From contig NZ_JARIDH010000044.1 of NCBI RefSeq assembly GCF_029267215.1, forward strand, positions 141,080-205,079: DNA of 64,000 nucleotides, written 5' to 3'. Shown piece by piece: positions 55,123 through 63,836 of the stretch. Under the pieces are notes generated by a model. It was not told the origin of the DNA. It saw only the letters and a list, made by a program, of their open reading frames with translations, and did no database searches. The position numbers and the translations under genes are program-made. Source of the DNA: Clostridium sp. (GTDB lineage: Bacteria > Bacillota > Clostridia > Clostridiales > Clostridiaceae). Position 1 is the first letter of the stretch. Every line of letters starts with the position of its first letter.

Positions 55123-55384
55123 TATAACAACACACTCCTATGAAATATGGTAAATAAGGGAGATAAAGACACCCTAATTGATTTTATCACTTGAGATTGG
55201 AAATGTAAATCATTAATGGAATTTGTAGAAGTAGCAACTTTTATGATAAGATAAATGTGTCAGTTTGAATTGAAAAAATAAACATTAGATAAAAAATAAA
55301 ACAACTTTATGAAAAGGTTGCTTTATTTTTTATCTAAACTGACAACTTTATAAAAATATAAAGATTTTAGAAAGGGGAGATAAG
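55123..55384. promoter_or_regulatory. Divergent control region of busR and the BCCT gene
   Basis: 262 bases. The right half (55259-55344) is a long interrupted inverted repeat: TGTCAGTTT ... AAACTGACA outside, and TTAGATAAAAAATAAAAC/GCTTTATTTTTTATCTAA inside. The repeated TGTCA/TGACA arms resemble BusR half-sites. Its inner arm ends in a T-rich stretch. A TTGAAT/TAGATA-like promoter may lie within it. Confidence 0.55.
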
Positions 55385-56944
55385 ATGAATTTATTAGAAA
55401 AAAACTTTTGGAAGAAAAATTTAATATATGTGAGTTCAATTATATTTGCAATAGCTATTTTTATATGGGGGGTATTTTTTGAAGAGGAATTTCAAAAAAG
55501 AGTAAATACAACTTATGAGTTTATAATAAACAACCTATCATGGGTTTATTGTGGTCTTATAGTAGTGTTTTTTGCTTATTGCATATGGATAGGTTTTAGT
55601 AAATTTAGAAATATAAGGCTTGGAGACGATGATTCTAGACCAGAGTTTTCAAATTTAAGTTGGTTTTCAATGTTATTTAGTGCAGGAATAGGAGTTGGGT
55701 TAGTATTTTGGGGAGTTGCAGAACCACTTACTCATTATTTTAAACCACTTGAAATGAAAAGCATGAGTGATGGTGCATTAGAATTTGCATTTACAAAATC
55801 ATTTTTACATATGGGACTTTCAGCTTGGGCTTGTTATGCAGTACTTGCCTTAGGGTTAGCTTACATGCATTTTAGAAGAAAAAAACCTATGCTTATAAGT
55901 AGTCTTTTAAGTCCTTTAATAGGAGAAGAAAAATCTCATGGGGCTTTAGGAAAAATAATAGATATGATGACAGTTTTAGCAACTATGGCTGGAATAATAA
56001 CATCTCTTGGAATGGGAACTTTACAGGTTTCTAGTGGATTAAACTATATGTTTGGTATTCAAGAAACAAACTCTGTAAAAATTATAATAGTTCTTATAAT
56101 AACAGTTTTATTTTTATTATCTGCTTGTTCTGGAGTAGGAAAAGGAATAAAGATAATATCTAATACTAATATATTATTAGCAATGTTTTTATTTGTTGGA
56201 TCTATGATTGTTGGACCTTTTGGTGATATGGTTAGTAATTTTTTATTAGGATTAAAAGGATACGCAGTAGAGCTTGCAACTACAAATAACAATATTTTTA
56301 TAAGTGGAGAATGGTATGGAAAGTGGACTATATTTTATTGGGGATGGTGGCTTGCATGGGCTCCATCAGTAGCAATATTTATAGCTAGAATATCTAAGGG
56401 AAGAACCATAAAAGAATTTATATTTGGAGTTTTATTTGTACCAGCAGGATTTTGTTTAGCTTGGATGGCTGTTTTTGGGACACTTGGAATAAATGTAGCA
56501 GATAAGATTGGAATAGAAGGGATAAGTAAGGTTGAAACTACTTTATTTTTAGTATTTAATCAATATCCAATGGGTAAAGTTTTATCAATAGTTGCCATAA
56601 TACTTATATTCACTTTCTTTATAACAAGTGCAGACTCTGCAACTTATGTTTTAGGTATGATAGTTTCTAATGGGGAAATAAAAGTTAAAAATTCTAAAAA
56701 GATTGTTTTAGGAGTAATACAGTCCATATTAACATTAGTACTTTTATTTGCAGGAGGACTTGAGATAATACAAAACTTCTCAATCATAATGGCTCTACCA
56801 TTTGGAATTATAATGTTTATTGGTGTTATTGCATTTACAAAGGCATTATATAAAAATGAGGATGTTAAAAATGAAAGTTTAATTTATAAGGTTAAACTGA
56901 AATTTAATAATTTAAAAAATAAAGAAGTTAACTATCCTATGTAA
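55385..56944 (+). CDS. BCCT-family betaine/carnitine/choline transporter
   Basis: 519 residues, twelve membrane segments. BCCT motifs are evident: GVGLVFWGVAEPLTHY, GMGTLQVSSGLNYMFG, and the signature FYWGWWLAWAPSVAIFIARIS plus KGRTIKEFIFG (kept in parts). The family imports quaternary ammonium osmolytes such as glycine betaine with Na+ or H+. AAAGGGGAGA precedes the ATG. The divergent BusR-like gene suggests control by c-di-AMP and osmolarity. The C-terminal tail is short. Confidence 0.94.
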   Translation: MNLLEKNFWKKNLIYVSSIIFAIAIFIWGVFFEEEFQKRVNTTYEFIINNLSWVYCGLIVVFFAYCIWIGFSKFRNIRLGDDDSRPEFSNLSWFSMLFSAGIGVGLVFWGVAEPLTHYFKPLEMKSMSDGALEFAFTKSFLHMGLSAWACYAVLALGLAYMHFRRKKPMLISSLLSPLIGEEKSHGALGKIIDMMTVLATMAGIITSLGMGTLQVSSGLNYMFGIQETNSVKIIIVLIITVLFLLSACSGVGKGIKIISNTNILLAMFLFVGSMIVGPFGDMVSNFLLGLKGYAVELATTNNNIFISGEWYGKWTIFYWGWWLAWAPSVAIFIARISKGRTIKEFIFGVLFVPAGFCLAWMAVFGTLGINVADKIGIEGISKVETTLFLVFNQYPMGKVLSIVAIILIFTFFITSADSATYVLGMIVSNGEIKVKNSKKIVLGVIQSILTLVLLFAGGLEIIQNFSIIMALPFGIIMFIGVIAFTKALYKNEDVKNESLIYKVKLKFNNLKNKEVNYPM

Positions 56945-56987
56945 GCATCAAAATATTTATATTATATAATTTGAATAAAATGTGTTA

Positions 56988-57021
56988 AAGGTCAAAATCT
57001 ATAATTGGTTTTGACCTTTTC
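56988..57021 (+). terminator. Terminator of the BCCT gene
   Basis: AAGGTCAAAA and TTTTGACCTT form the stem, followed by TTCTTTAT. Confidence 0.85.
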
Positions 57022-57082
57022 TTTATATATTAATAAGTTGATTTAATATGGAAGACTTAATTATAATAAAGGAGAGTTTAGA

Positions 57083-57132
57083 ATGGAAATTAATAATATA
57101 GATTTCTTTTAATGGCTAGATTTAATGGATAA
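57083..57132 (+). other. Two tiny overlapping frames upstream of rnz
   Basis: AAAGGAG lies eight bases before ATG 57083, opening a nine-codon frame (MEINNIDFF). Its stop TAA overlaps a second ATG (57112) with a six-codon frame (MARFNG). They may be remnants of a lost gene or a leader peptide; I do not call a protein gene. Confidence 0.3.
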
Positions 57133-57218
57133 GAAGTATCTGTTTAGAATGTAGATTAATAAGATATAGATTTGAATATTTATATATATATAACTAAATA
57201 TGGAAAGGAGAGATGTTA

Positions 57219-58172
57219 ATGCTAAACTTAACATTTCTAGGAACAGGTGGTGGAATGCCTATGCCAAATAGATTCCTATCATCAATAATAATGAACTTTA
57301 AAGGAAGAAAGATACTTTTAGATTGTGGAGAAGGAACGCAAGTTGCCATGAGAAAGTATAACTGTGGATTTAAAAGTTTGGATTTAATATTTATAAGCCA
57401 TTTTCATGGAGATCATATATATGGATTACCAGGCTTGCTTTCCACTATGGGGAATAGTGGAAGAGAAAAGGAGCTTTACATAATTGGCCCTAAGGGATTA
57501 AGGGAGATTATGGATGGGTTTTTAATAACATTGCCTTATTTACCTTATGAAATAAAGATATTAGAAGAACCTAAAAGCTTAGATTTTATTGTGAGAAAAG
57601 AAGGTATAGAACTTAAAGCTTCAAACAGTATGGAAAATTCAGATTTAATTATAGAAAGCTTAGAACTAGAACATTCTTCACCATGTTTAGGATATTCATT
57701 TGATTTTAAAAGAGGAAGAGCTTTTAATATGGAAAAGGCTCTAAAAAATGAAGTGCCTAAAATACTTTGGTCTAAGCTTCAGAAAAGCAGTGAGGTAGAG
57801 TTTGAAGGGAAAATTTATTACTCAAATATGGTTTTAGGAGATGAAAGAAGAGGAATTAAAGTTTCTTATACTACGGATACTAGACCAACTAAGGAAATAC
57901 CAAGTTTTATAAAAAATAGTGATTTATTTATATGTGAAGGAACTTATGGTGAAGAGGAAGATATGAAAAAGGCTGAGAAGAATAAGCATATGACTTTTAG
58001 AGAGGCTTCAATTCTTGCAAAAGATGGAGAAGTTTGCAATATGATATTAACTCATTTTAGTACGGCTATGAATGAACCTAAGGAATTTTTAGAAAATGCT
58101 ACTAATGTATTTTTTAATACAGAAGTTGCAGAAGAGGGAATTGAAAAAACTTTGAACTTTAGAGAAGTATAG
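57219..58172 (+). CDS. rnz: Ribonuclease Z
   Basis: 317 residues from ATG 57219 (AAGGAG eight bases before; ATG 57213 is too close). Metallo-beta-lactamase fold with [13 protein letters not shown], the zinc motif [29 protein letters not shown] and the last HFS. RNase Z cuts the 3' trailer of tRNA precursors that lack encoded CCA. The window tRNA-Leu has an encoded CCA, so it would not need this enzyme. Monocistronic. Confidence 0.93.
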   Translation: MLNLTFLGTGGGMPMPNRFLSSIIMNFKGRKILLDCGEGTQVAMRKYNCGFKSLDLIFISHFHGDHIYGLPGLLSTMGNSGREKELYIIGPKGLREIMDGFLITLPYLPYEIKILEEPKSLDFIVRKEGIELKASNSMENSDLIIESLELEHSSPCLGYSFDFKRGRAFNMEKALKNEVPKILWSKLQKSSEVEFEGKIYYSNMVLGDERRGIKVSYTTDTRPTKEIPSFIKNSDLFICEGTYGEEEDMKKAEKNKHMTFREASILAKDGEVCNMILTHFSTAMNEPKEFLENATNVFFNTEVAEEGIEKTLNFREV

Positions 58173-58398
58173 AGAATAACTATTGCAAATAAATGAAAAT
58201 TGATAGGGGAATCTAAAAAAAGAATTTGTACAGAAAAGGATGGAAATATGATTTTGGATTAATAATTTTTGGGGAAAAGGGATCAGGAAAAAGACACTAA
58301 AAAATATACTTTTATTAAATTGTAAGGTTTAAATGCTTATAAATTTAAGTTTTTTTATTGTATAATAATAAATAGTTTAAATTTAAGAGGTGAAAATT

Positions 58399-58884
58399 AT
58401 GGCAAAAGATAAGAAACTTAAGACAAATGCTATGAGAATATTAGATTCAAAGAAAATAAACTATGAAATGCTTAGTTATGAAAGTGAAGATGGAAAGATA
58501 GATGGAATTTCTGTAGCTCATAAAATTGGAGAAGATGAGAAGAATGTATTTAAAACATTAGTAGTACAAGGAACAAGCAATGAGTTATATGTTTTTGTTA
58601 TACCAGTAGCAGAAGAATTAGACTTAAAGAAAGCTTCAAAGATAGCTGGAGAAAAGAAAGTTGAAATGATACCAGTTAAAGATATACTAAAGCATACTGG
58701 ATATATTCGTGGTGGATGTTCACCTATTGGACTTAAACGCTCTTACAAAACATTTATACATGAGAGTGCTAAAGACTTAGATTTTATTATAGTAAGTGCA
58801 GGAAAGATAGGACATCAAATAAAATTAAATCCTAATGACTTAGTAAATGCAGTAGAAGGTAAGTTTGAATTTTTAATTAAATAA
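58399..58884 (+). CDS. ybaK: Cys-tRNA(Pro)/Cys-tRNA(Cys) deacylase YbaK
   Basis: 161 residues from ATG 58399, after GAGGTG; a GTG at 58390 overlaps that site. YbaK/EbsC family: SVAHKIGEDEKNVFKTLVV, VIPVAEELDLKK and GYIRGGCSPIGLKRSYKTFIHESA (key GGCSPIG) are present. It removes cysteine misattached to tRNA-Pro. Trans-acting editing protein, cytoplasmic. Stand-alone with a strong terminator. Confidence 0.94.
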   Translation: MAKDKKLKTNAMRILDSKKINYEMLSYESEDGKIDGISVAHKIGEDEKNVFKTLVVQGTSNELYVFVIPVAEELDLKKASKIAGEKKVEMIPVKDILKHTGYIRGGCSPIGLKRSYKTFIHESAKDLDFIIVSAGKIGHQIKLNPNDLVNAVEGKFEFLIK

Positions 58885-58894
58885 ATTTAATAAG

Positions 58895-58956
58895 AATGGG
58901 CATGTATCAAAATAAGTTTTATTATTATATTTTGATACAGCCCCATTTTTATGTGT
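58895..58956 (+). terminator. Terminator of ybaK
   Basis: AATGGGCATGTATCAAAATA and TATTTTGATACAGCCCCATT form a long stem (two imperfections), followed by TTTTAT. Confidence 0.85.
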
Positions 58957-59009
58957 TATTTTTTTAGAGGGAGATTAATTTTTAAACTAAAAATTTTTTG
59001 AATTATATA

Positions 59010-59405
59010 TTAAATGAAATTTTTAGCTATTTTCATTAAATAAGGAGCAGATTTTAACATTTTATTTTGAGGTTTGTTCATCTTTTTAATAGCACAAGTT
59101 ATTCCAATAACTCCAGCTAATAATCCTACACAAGATGCCATAATAACTTTTTTATTTACGTCTAATTCCTTATCTAACAAGCAAGATCTTATTTTACAAT
59201 TTGGATTGTTTGAATCCATGCAATCTTCCATGTCTTCCATTGAATCATAGAAAGAATAGTTTTCCATATTATCGTAATCATCATAATTATCATCCTTTAT
59301 ATTATAACAATTATCTTTATAATATGATGGGGGAACAAAACGTCTACTTTTTTTTCTAAGATTTTTATATTCCTTATTCATATTTACGCCAATTCCTTTA
59401 TACAT
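59010..59405 (-). CDS. Small single-pass membrane protein, unknown
   Basis: 131 residues from ATG 59405, after GAGGTG; a GTG at 59414 overlaps the site. The N-terminal half is acidic and Tyr/Asp-rich (YDDYDNMENYSFYDSMEDMEDC) and followed by PNCKIRSCLLDKEL. One membrane segment (about 89-106, VIMASCVGLLAGVIGITCAI) and a basic tail follow. No known family. Length and lack of a signal peptide suggest an inner membrane protein; spore or division role is only a guess. Confidence 0.6.
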   Translation of the reverse strand: MYKGIGVNMNKEYKNLRKKSRRFVPPSYYKDNCYNIKDDNYDDYDNMENYSFYDSMEDMEDCMDSNNPNCKIRSCLLDKELDVNKKVIMASCVGLLAGVIGITCAIKKMNKPQNKMLKSAPYLMKIAKNFI

Positions 59406-59597
59406 AAAAATCACCTCATAATTATTATTATCAAAAAAATATTATATAAACATGGAAACTAATAGCATTTTTATATGAGAAGTATGACCTTTTGAGAAAA
59501 GGTAAAGTATTTATATTAAGTAACCTAAAAGGGATTTGAGAATAAAATATAATATATGGGATATTTTAATTAATTTATATTGAAGGCGTGATTTTAT

Positions 59598-59981
59598 ATG
59601 ATTATAAATAATTCAAATGAAGTGCAAGAAGGGTATTATGGAAATAAGGAAGATTATTATGATAAACAAGGACATTGTTATACTAGTTTTTTCATAAGTG
59701 ATATTTTTATTGATAATAATAAAAAAGGAAGTGTAACAATAAATAATAATTTTGATATTTCTAAAGAAAAGAGAGAGTTTTTAAAAGAAGAGCTCTCAAA
59801 ATATTTTAAAGGAGAGAAAAATGAAGAGTTAGATAATGAAGAGTTAGATAATGAAGAGTTAGAAAAACTTATAAATTTCTTCGTGGAAAACTTAGGTGCT
59901 AAATTTTATATTCAAGGTGTTATTGATTCTTATAAATATATGATAGATAAATCAGATGATTTATTGAGTGTTGAGAGATGA
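59598..59981 (+). CDS. Small protein with EELDN tandem repeats, unknown
   Basis: 127 residues. The middle carries EELDNEELDNEELEK (about 76-90) encoded by a 15-base tandem DNA repeat. Flanking parts are ordinary, with a late NFFVENLGAKFYIQGVIDSYKYMIDKSD helix. No domain recognised. A weak AAGGCG ribosome site precedes the ATG. A strong terminator follows, supporting expression. Confidence 0.6.
   Translation: MIINNSNEVQEGYYGNKEDYYDKQGHCYTSFFISDIFIDNNKKGSVTINNNFDISKEKREFLKEELSKYFKGEKNEELDNEELDNEELEKLINFFVENLGAKFYIQGVIDSYKYMIDKSDDLLSVER
59823..59866 (+). repeat. Tandem 15-base repeat within a gene
   Basis: GAAGAGTTAGATAAT occurs twice in full (59823, 59838) and again in part (59853). Copy changes keep the frame and add or drop five residues (EELDN). 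Confidence 0.9.
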
Positions 59982-59990
59982 TAAAACATA

Positions 59991-60029
59991 GAAGTTGTCG
60001 TTTATTAGGAAAGACAACTTCTTTTTTGT
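59991..60029 (+). terminator. Terminator of the EELDN-repeat gene
   Basis: GAAGTTGTC and GACAACTTC form the stem, followed by TTTTTT. Confidence 0.9.
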
Positions 60030-60059
60030 TATTTTTGATATTTTTTTGTAACTATTTTG

Positions 60060-60088
60060 TTGATAAATTTATTTAAAAAAGATATTAT
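60060..60088 (+). promoter_or_regulatory. Promoter of the SH3b-NlpC/P60 gene
   Basis: TTGATA (60060-60065) and TATTAT (60083-60088), 17-base spacer. Confidence 0.65.
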
Positions 60089-60145
60089 AGAAAGTGGAAG
60101 ATAATTTAAAGTCGGGGGTTATATGACTACTGGGGAGGATTTTGT

Positions 60146-61774
60146 ATGAATAGGAATAAGATAGCAGGTATGATTGTTGCAATTTCAACAACATGTATTG
60201 TTGCTGCACATACTGATAAAGTTTATGCAACAGAACATAAAAATAGCAATAATCATTTAGAACAACAATCACAAGTAAAGGCAGTAAAAAAAGGACAAGT
60301 TATAAATGTAAGTAGTAATTTGAGAATAAGAACGAGTCCAAGTACAAGTAGTAATGTTTTAGGATATTTAACTAATGGAACAGTTTTTAATATAGATGGA
60401 AAAGAAGGCCATTGGTATAAAATAAATGCTAATGGAAAAATTGGATATATACACGAAGATTATGTGAAAGAAATAAATGGAGGAACATCTAATGGTGGTA
60501 ACTCTAGTAATGGAGATTCTAGTTTAGATACTTCTTTATCTGGTAAAATTGGTAAAGTTGTAAATGTAAGCACACACTTAAGAGTTAGAAGTGGAGCTAG
60601 TACAAGCAGCTCAGTTGTAAGCAGTTTAAGAGCTGGACAGACCTTCACTATAAAAGGTAAAAGTGGAGCTTGGTATAAAATAAATACTGATGGAATCACA
60701 GGATATGTTTATGAAGAATATGTTAAAGTAATCTCTGGAGAAGTTTCAGGTGGAAATAACAATAATAATTCAGGAAATTCAAATTTGGATACTTCACAAT
60801 CTGGAAAAACTGGTAAAGTTATAAATGTAAGCACATACTTAAGAGTTAGAAGTGAAGCTAGTACAAGTAGTTCTGTTATTGGAAGTTTAAAAAATGGACA
60901 GAATTTCAAAATAAAAGGTAAAAATGGTGATTGGTATTATATAGACGCTAATGGAACTTCAGGATATGTTTATAAAGATTATGTTCAAGTTTTAAATGGT
61001 AATGAAGATAACAATAATAGTGGAAACACAGAAAATTACCAGGATTCTATAGATGAATCATATAATGGAAAAACAGGACAAGTTATAAATGTAACAACAA
61101 GCTTAAGATTTAGAAGTGAACCAAGTAAAAGAGGGTCTGTTTTAGGATATTTATCAGAAAATGAAAGAGTAGCTTTAAAAGGAAAAACATCTAATGGATG
61201 GTTTAAAATAAATCATAATGGAAAAATTGGCTATGTAAGTGGTGAGTATATTAAAGTTATAGCTTCAGATAGTGGCTCATCAAATGAAAATACAGGTGGA
61301 AATGAATCTGGACATGAAGTAAATCAAAGCAAATATGAAAAAGTATTAAGTGTTATGAAAGCACAAATAGGTTCCCCTTATATTTATGGAGGTTCAGGTC
61401 AAATAATAACAAATAGTCTTTTAAATGATTTAAGACATAGCTTCCCAGATCATGCAGCAAGAGGATTTTATGATATTCACTCAAGATATTTAAATGGAAA
61501 TTATAGAGCTTTTGATTGTTCTGGATTAATGCAATGGAGTTTTGCTCAGATTGGTGTTAGCTTAGGGAGAACGACTTGGGATCAAGTTAATAGTGGAATA
61601 GAAGTGTCTCCAAGAGAGGCTAAACCAGGAGATTTACTTTTCTTTAATGGTTTAGGTCATGTTGGTATGTATATAGGAAATGGTCAATGGATAGAAGCTC
61701 CTAACAAGGGGAAAACAGTATCTACTTCCCCAGTACCATGGAGTAGAATAGGAAGAGCTAGAAGAGTATTATAA
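60146..61774 (+). CDS. Secreted NlpC/P60 peptidoglycan hydrolase with four SH3b domains
   Basis: 542 residues. Signal peptide 1-29, with likely cleavage after the VYA at 27-29. Four bacterial SH3 domains (about 48-110, 135-196, 222-284, 309-372) are joined by Ser/Gly/Asn linkers; domains 2 and 3 are the most alike. The C-terminal NlpC/P60 domain (about 395-542) holds Cys458 in FDCSG, His505 in GLGHVGMY and the third polar residue near EAPN. It cuts stem peptides in the wall (D-Glu-to-diamino acid bond). GGAGG lies before the ATG. Monocistronic. Confidence 0.95.
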   Translation: MNRNKIAGMIVAISTTCIVAAHTDKVYATEHKNSNNHLEQQSQVKAVKKGQVINVSSNLRIRTSPSTSSNVLGYLTNGTVFNIDGKEGHWYKINANGKIGYIHEDYVKEINGGTSNGGNSSNGDSSLDTSLSGKIGKVVNVSTHLRVRSGASTSSSVVSSLRAGQTFTIKGKSGAWYKINTDGITGYVYEEYVKVISGEVSGGNNNNNSGNSNLDTSQSGKTGKVINVSTYLRVRSEASTSSSVIGSLKNGQNFKIKGKNGDWYYIDANGTSGYVYKDYVQVLNGNEDNNNSGNTENYQDSIDESYNGKTGQVINVTTSLRFRSEPSKRGSVLGYLSENERVALKGKTSNGWFKINHNGKIGYVSGEYIKVIASDSGSSNENTGGNESGHEVNQSKYEKVLSVMKAQIGSPYIYGGSGQIITNSLLNDLRHSFPDHAARGFYDIHSRYLNGNYRAFDCSGLMQWSFAQIGVSLGRTTWDQVNSGIEVSPREAKPGDLLFFNGLGHVGMYIGNGQWIEAPNKGKTVSTSPVPWSRIGRARRVL

Positions 61775-61796
61775 TTTAACATAATATTTATAGGTG

Positions 61797-61830
61797 AAGG
61801 TGTACAAATAAAATGTACACCTTTATTTCT
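61797..61830 (+). terminator. Terminator of the NlpC/P60 gene
   Basis: AAGGTGTAC and GTACACCTT form the stem, followed by TATTTCTT. Confidence 0.85.
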
Positions 61831-61885
61831 TATAATAATATTTTATTGAATTTAATTTATAAAATAATAAAGTGATTATAAATTA

Positions 61886-62449
61886 TTAAAGTCCTTTTTT
61901 AGTAGAATTTTTGGAAAACCCTTTATCTTTTAATATTTCATATATTGTTTTAGAAGTTGTATCTTTCATAGTATATCCTAAAAGATTTAATACTTCATTT
62001 AATTCTTCTTCAGAAAAAGTTTCTATTTCTATATATGGGAATGGACAAAATGAGGGATCATTTATATCTATCTCAATTAAAGAGTTTTTATATTTATAAC
62101 TTTCTCTATATTTTTTTATTGATTCAAATAATTCTAAACCTAATGAAGTTAATATATTTTTACCAGCATTTCCATCTTCTATAATTGTTTCATTTTCTTC
62201 CATAACCTTAAATTTATCTTGGCTAATCATTTTCTTAGTTGTCATAAAATAAACAGTTTTATTGTTTATAAGATCTTCAACTGTTCTTATTCTAGCATAT
62301 CCTTTTTGGTTTAAAAGTTTTCTATCTTGAAAATCAAATATATCATTTATTTGATTTTCACGCTTAACATTTTTAGCTCCAACCTCACTCATTATTTTTC
62401 TTATTCTTTCAACATCAATATCTATAACACGAGTTTCAAATTCTCTCAT
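61886..62449 (-). CDS. CYTH-domain (class IV adenylate cyclase-like) protein
   Basis: 187 residues from ATG 62449 after GGAGG; a start at 62464 overlaps the site. The opening REFETRVIDID holds the ExExR variant of the ExExK CYTH motif. Further features are YARIRTVEDL with two Arg, YFMTTKK, LIEIDINDPSFCPFPYIEIE with acidic metal ligands. CYTH proteins hydrolyse or cyclise triphosphates (ThTPase, cyclase, triphosphatase). The specific substrate here is unknown. Monocistronic. Confidence 0.85.
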   Translation of the reverse strand: MREFETRVIDIDVERIRKIMSEVGAKNVKRENQINDIFDFQDRKLLNQKGYARIRTVEDLINNKTVYFMTTKKMISQDKFKVMEENETIIEDGNAGKNILTSLGLELFESIKKYRESYKYKNSLIEIDINDPSFCPFPYIEIETFSEEELNEVLNLLGYTMKDTTSKTIYEILKDKGFSKNSTKKGL

Positions 62450-62639
62450 TATTATTACCTCCAAAATTTATTTAAGTTTACATAACAAAAACCTATATTT
62501 ATTATAAACAAATTATTAAATATATTAAAGAATTAATTAGAGATGTTTTATTTAATAAAATATAGAAGTGATTTTTGGGAAGGATTTTGATAGAATAAAA
62601 TATGTGCTTAAAATTAAATAAAAGTTGGAGGTAGAGTTT

Positions 62640-63683
62640 ATGGAATACGTAAATGACATAAATATAATGGAAGCAGTTATACATATATTAGATAATAACA
62701 GTGATGAACCAATATTAAATGAGTATAAGGTTGAGTTAACAGATGATGTTTATAAATTTATATATAAACATGTAGATAGATGTTTGAAAAGTGAGGAGTT
62801 AAAGTATGCAATATTTAACCCTGAAAGACATGTTGTTAAGGATGTAACTCAAGATTATTTAAATGGAGTAACTAGTGATTTAGTCTTGGTATCTCAAGAA
62901 CTTGCAAGACAATTATTTTATATAATGAGAGCTAATTCTGAGATTTCAAGTTGTGACTTACTTACGGTTTCAATTTCTACAGATCAAGGACCTATGATTG
63001 GAATACTAAAAATGGATTACATAAAAAACTTTACTCATAAGGTTGATTTTGTTGATGATAAGATTGGAATAGGCATAGTAGAACAGGCTGCTGGACTTCC
63101 GGCATCGGCTCAGAAAGTTCAAAAATGTGCATTCATAAAGCCCTTTAGAGAAGATCAAGATATAAATCTTATGGTAATAGATAAGAAAAAGAAATCATCA
63201 GAAGAGGATGAATATGGAGCTAATTATTTTACAAATAATTATTTAGGATGTACTCTTATTCAAAATGAAAGAGATATGACTAAAACTTTTGTGAAAGCTA
63301 CGGAAACTTGGACTAGAAATAATATAATAGAAGATGCTGATAAAGCTGAAGAAATAAGAACAACAATAAAAAATAAGCTAAAAGATGAAGAAGTTATAAA
63401 TATTGAAGAACTTTCAAGAGAGCTTTTCAAAGAAGAAGAGAGTAGAATGAAAGATGATTTTACTACATTTGTAAGAGGTCATGGATTAGGAGATGATGTT
63501 GAAGTTGATAAGCTTTGGGTTGAGAAAAAAATGAAGAGAACTAGGCTTAATATAGATAAGGAAATAGATTTATATATAGACGATGAAACGTATCATGATA
63601 ATTCTAAATTTGAAATAGTGAGAAATGGTGATGGAAGTATAAACTTAGTAATTAAGAATGTTAAAAATTATATAGAAAAATAA
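62640..63683 (+). CDS. Nucleoid-associated protein NdpA-like (37-kD family)
   Basis: 347 residues from ATG 62640 (GGAGG eight bases before; a TTG at 62625 overlaps it). The fold of PF04245 is suggested by NIMEAVIHILDN at the start, LKYAIFNPERHVV and DLLTVSISTDQGPMIGILKMDYIKN, with VEKKMKRTRLNIDKEIDLYID near the end. Such proteins bind the nucleoid in E. coli (YejK/NdpA); the role in clostridia is not known. Monocistronic. Confidence 0.75.
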   Translation: MEYVNDINIMEAVIHILDNNSDEPILNEYKVELTDDVYKFIYKHVDRCLKSEELKYAIFNPERHVVKDVTQDYLNGVTSDLVLVSQELARQLFYIMRANSEISSCDLLTVSISTDQGPMIGILKMDYIKNFTHKVDFVDDKIGIGIVEQAAGLPASAQKVQKCAFIKPFREDQDINLMVIDKKKKSSEEDEYGANYFTNNYLGCTLIQNERDMTKTFVKATETWTRNNIIEDADKAEEIRTTIKNKLKDEEVINIEELSRELFKEEESRMKDDFTTFVRGHGLGDDVEVDKLWVEKKMKRTRLNIDKEIDLYIDDETYHDNSKFEIVRNGDGSINLVIKNVKNYIEK

Positions 63684-63790
63684 TTAGGGAGTAGAGTATT
63701 TATTTACTCTCTTTTTGATTTTATATATTATAAATTAAAATATTTATATAAGTAGTAAATTATATTATAAACTTAAAAATACATTAAGAA

Positions 63791-63823
63791 AAAAAGAGAT
63801 TAGAAAATTCTAATCTCTTTTTA
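63791..63823. terminator. Bidirectional terminator, NdpA-like / fba
   Basis: AAAAAGAGATTAG and CTAATCTCTTTTT form a 13-bp stem between convergent genes. Confidence 0.93.
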
Positions 63824-63836
63824 TTTAAGAAATATA

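Noticed and set aside
54484..55384. Exact BusR operator spacing (two half-sites about 22 bases apart)
   Set aside because: TGTCA and TGACA elements occur, but about 77 bases apart, so I do not claim a defined operator; only the inverted repeat is reported.
58245..58315. Sequence reading IFGEKGSGKRH, resembling a P-loop
   Set aside because: The frame is very short, stops at once and has no start or ribosome site. Likely chance or an unidentifiable remnant.
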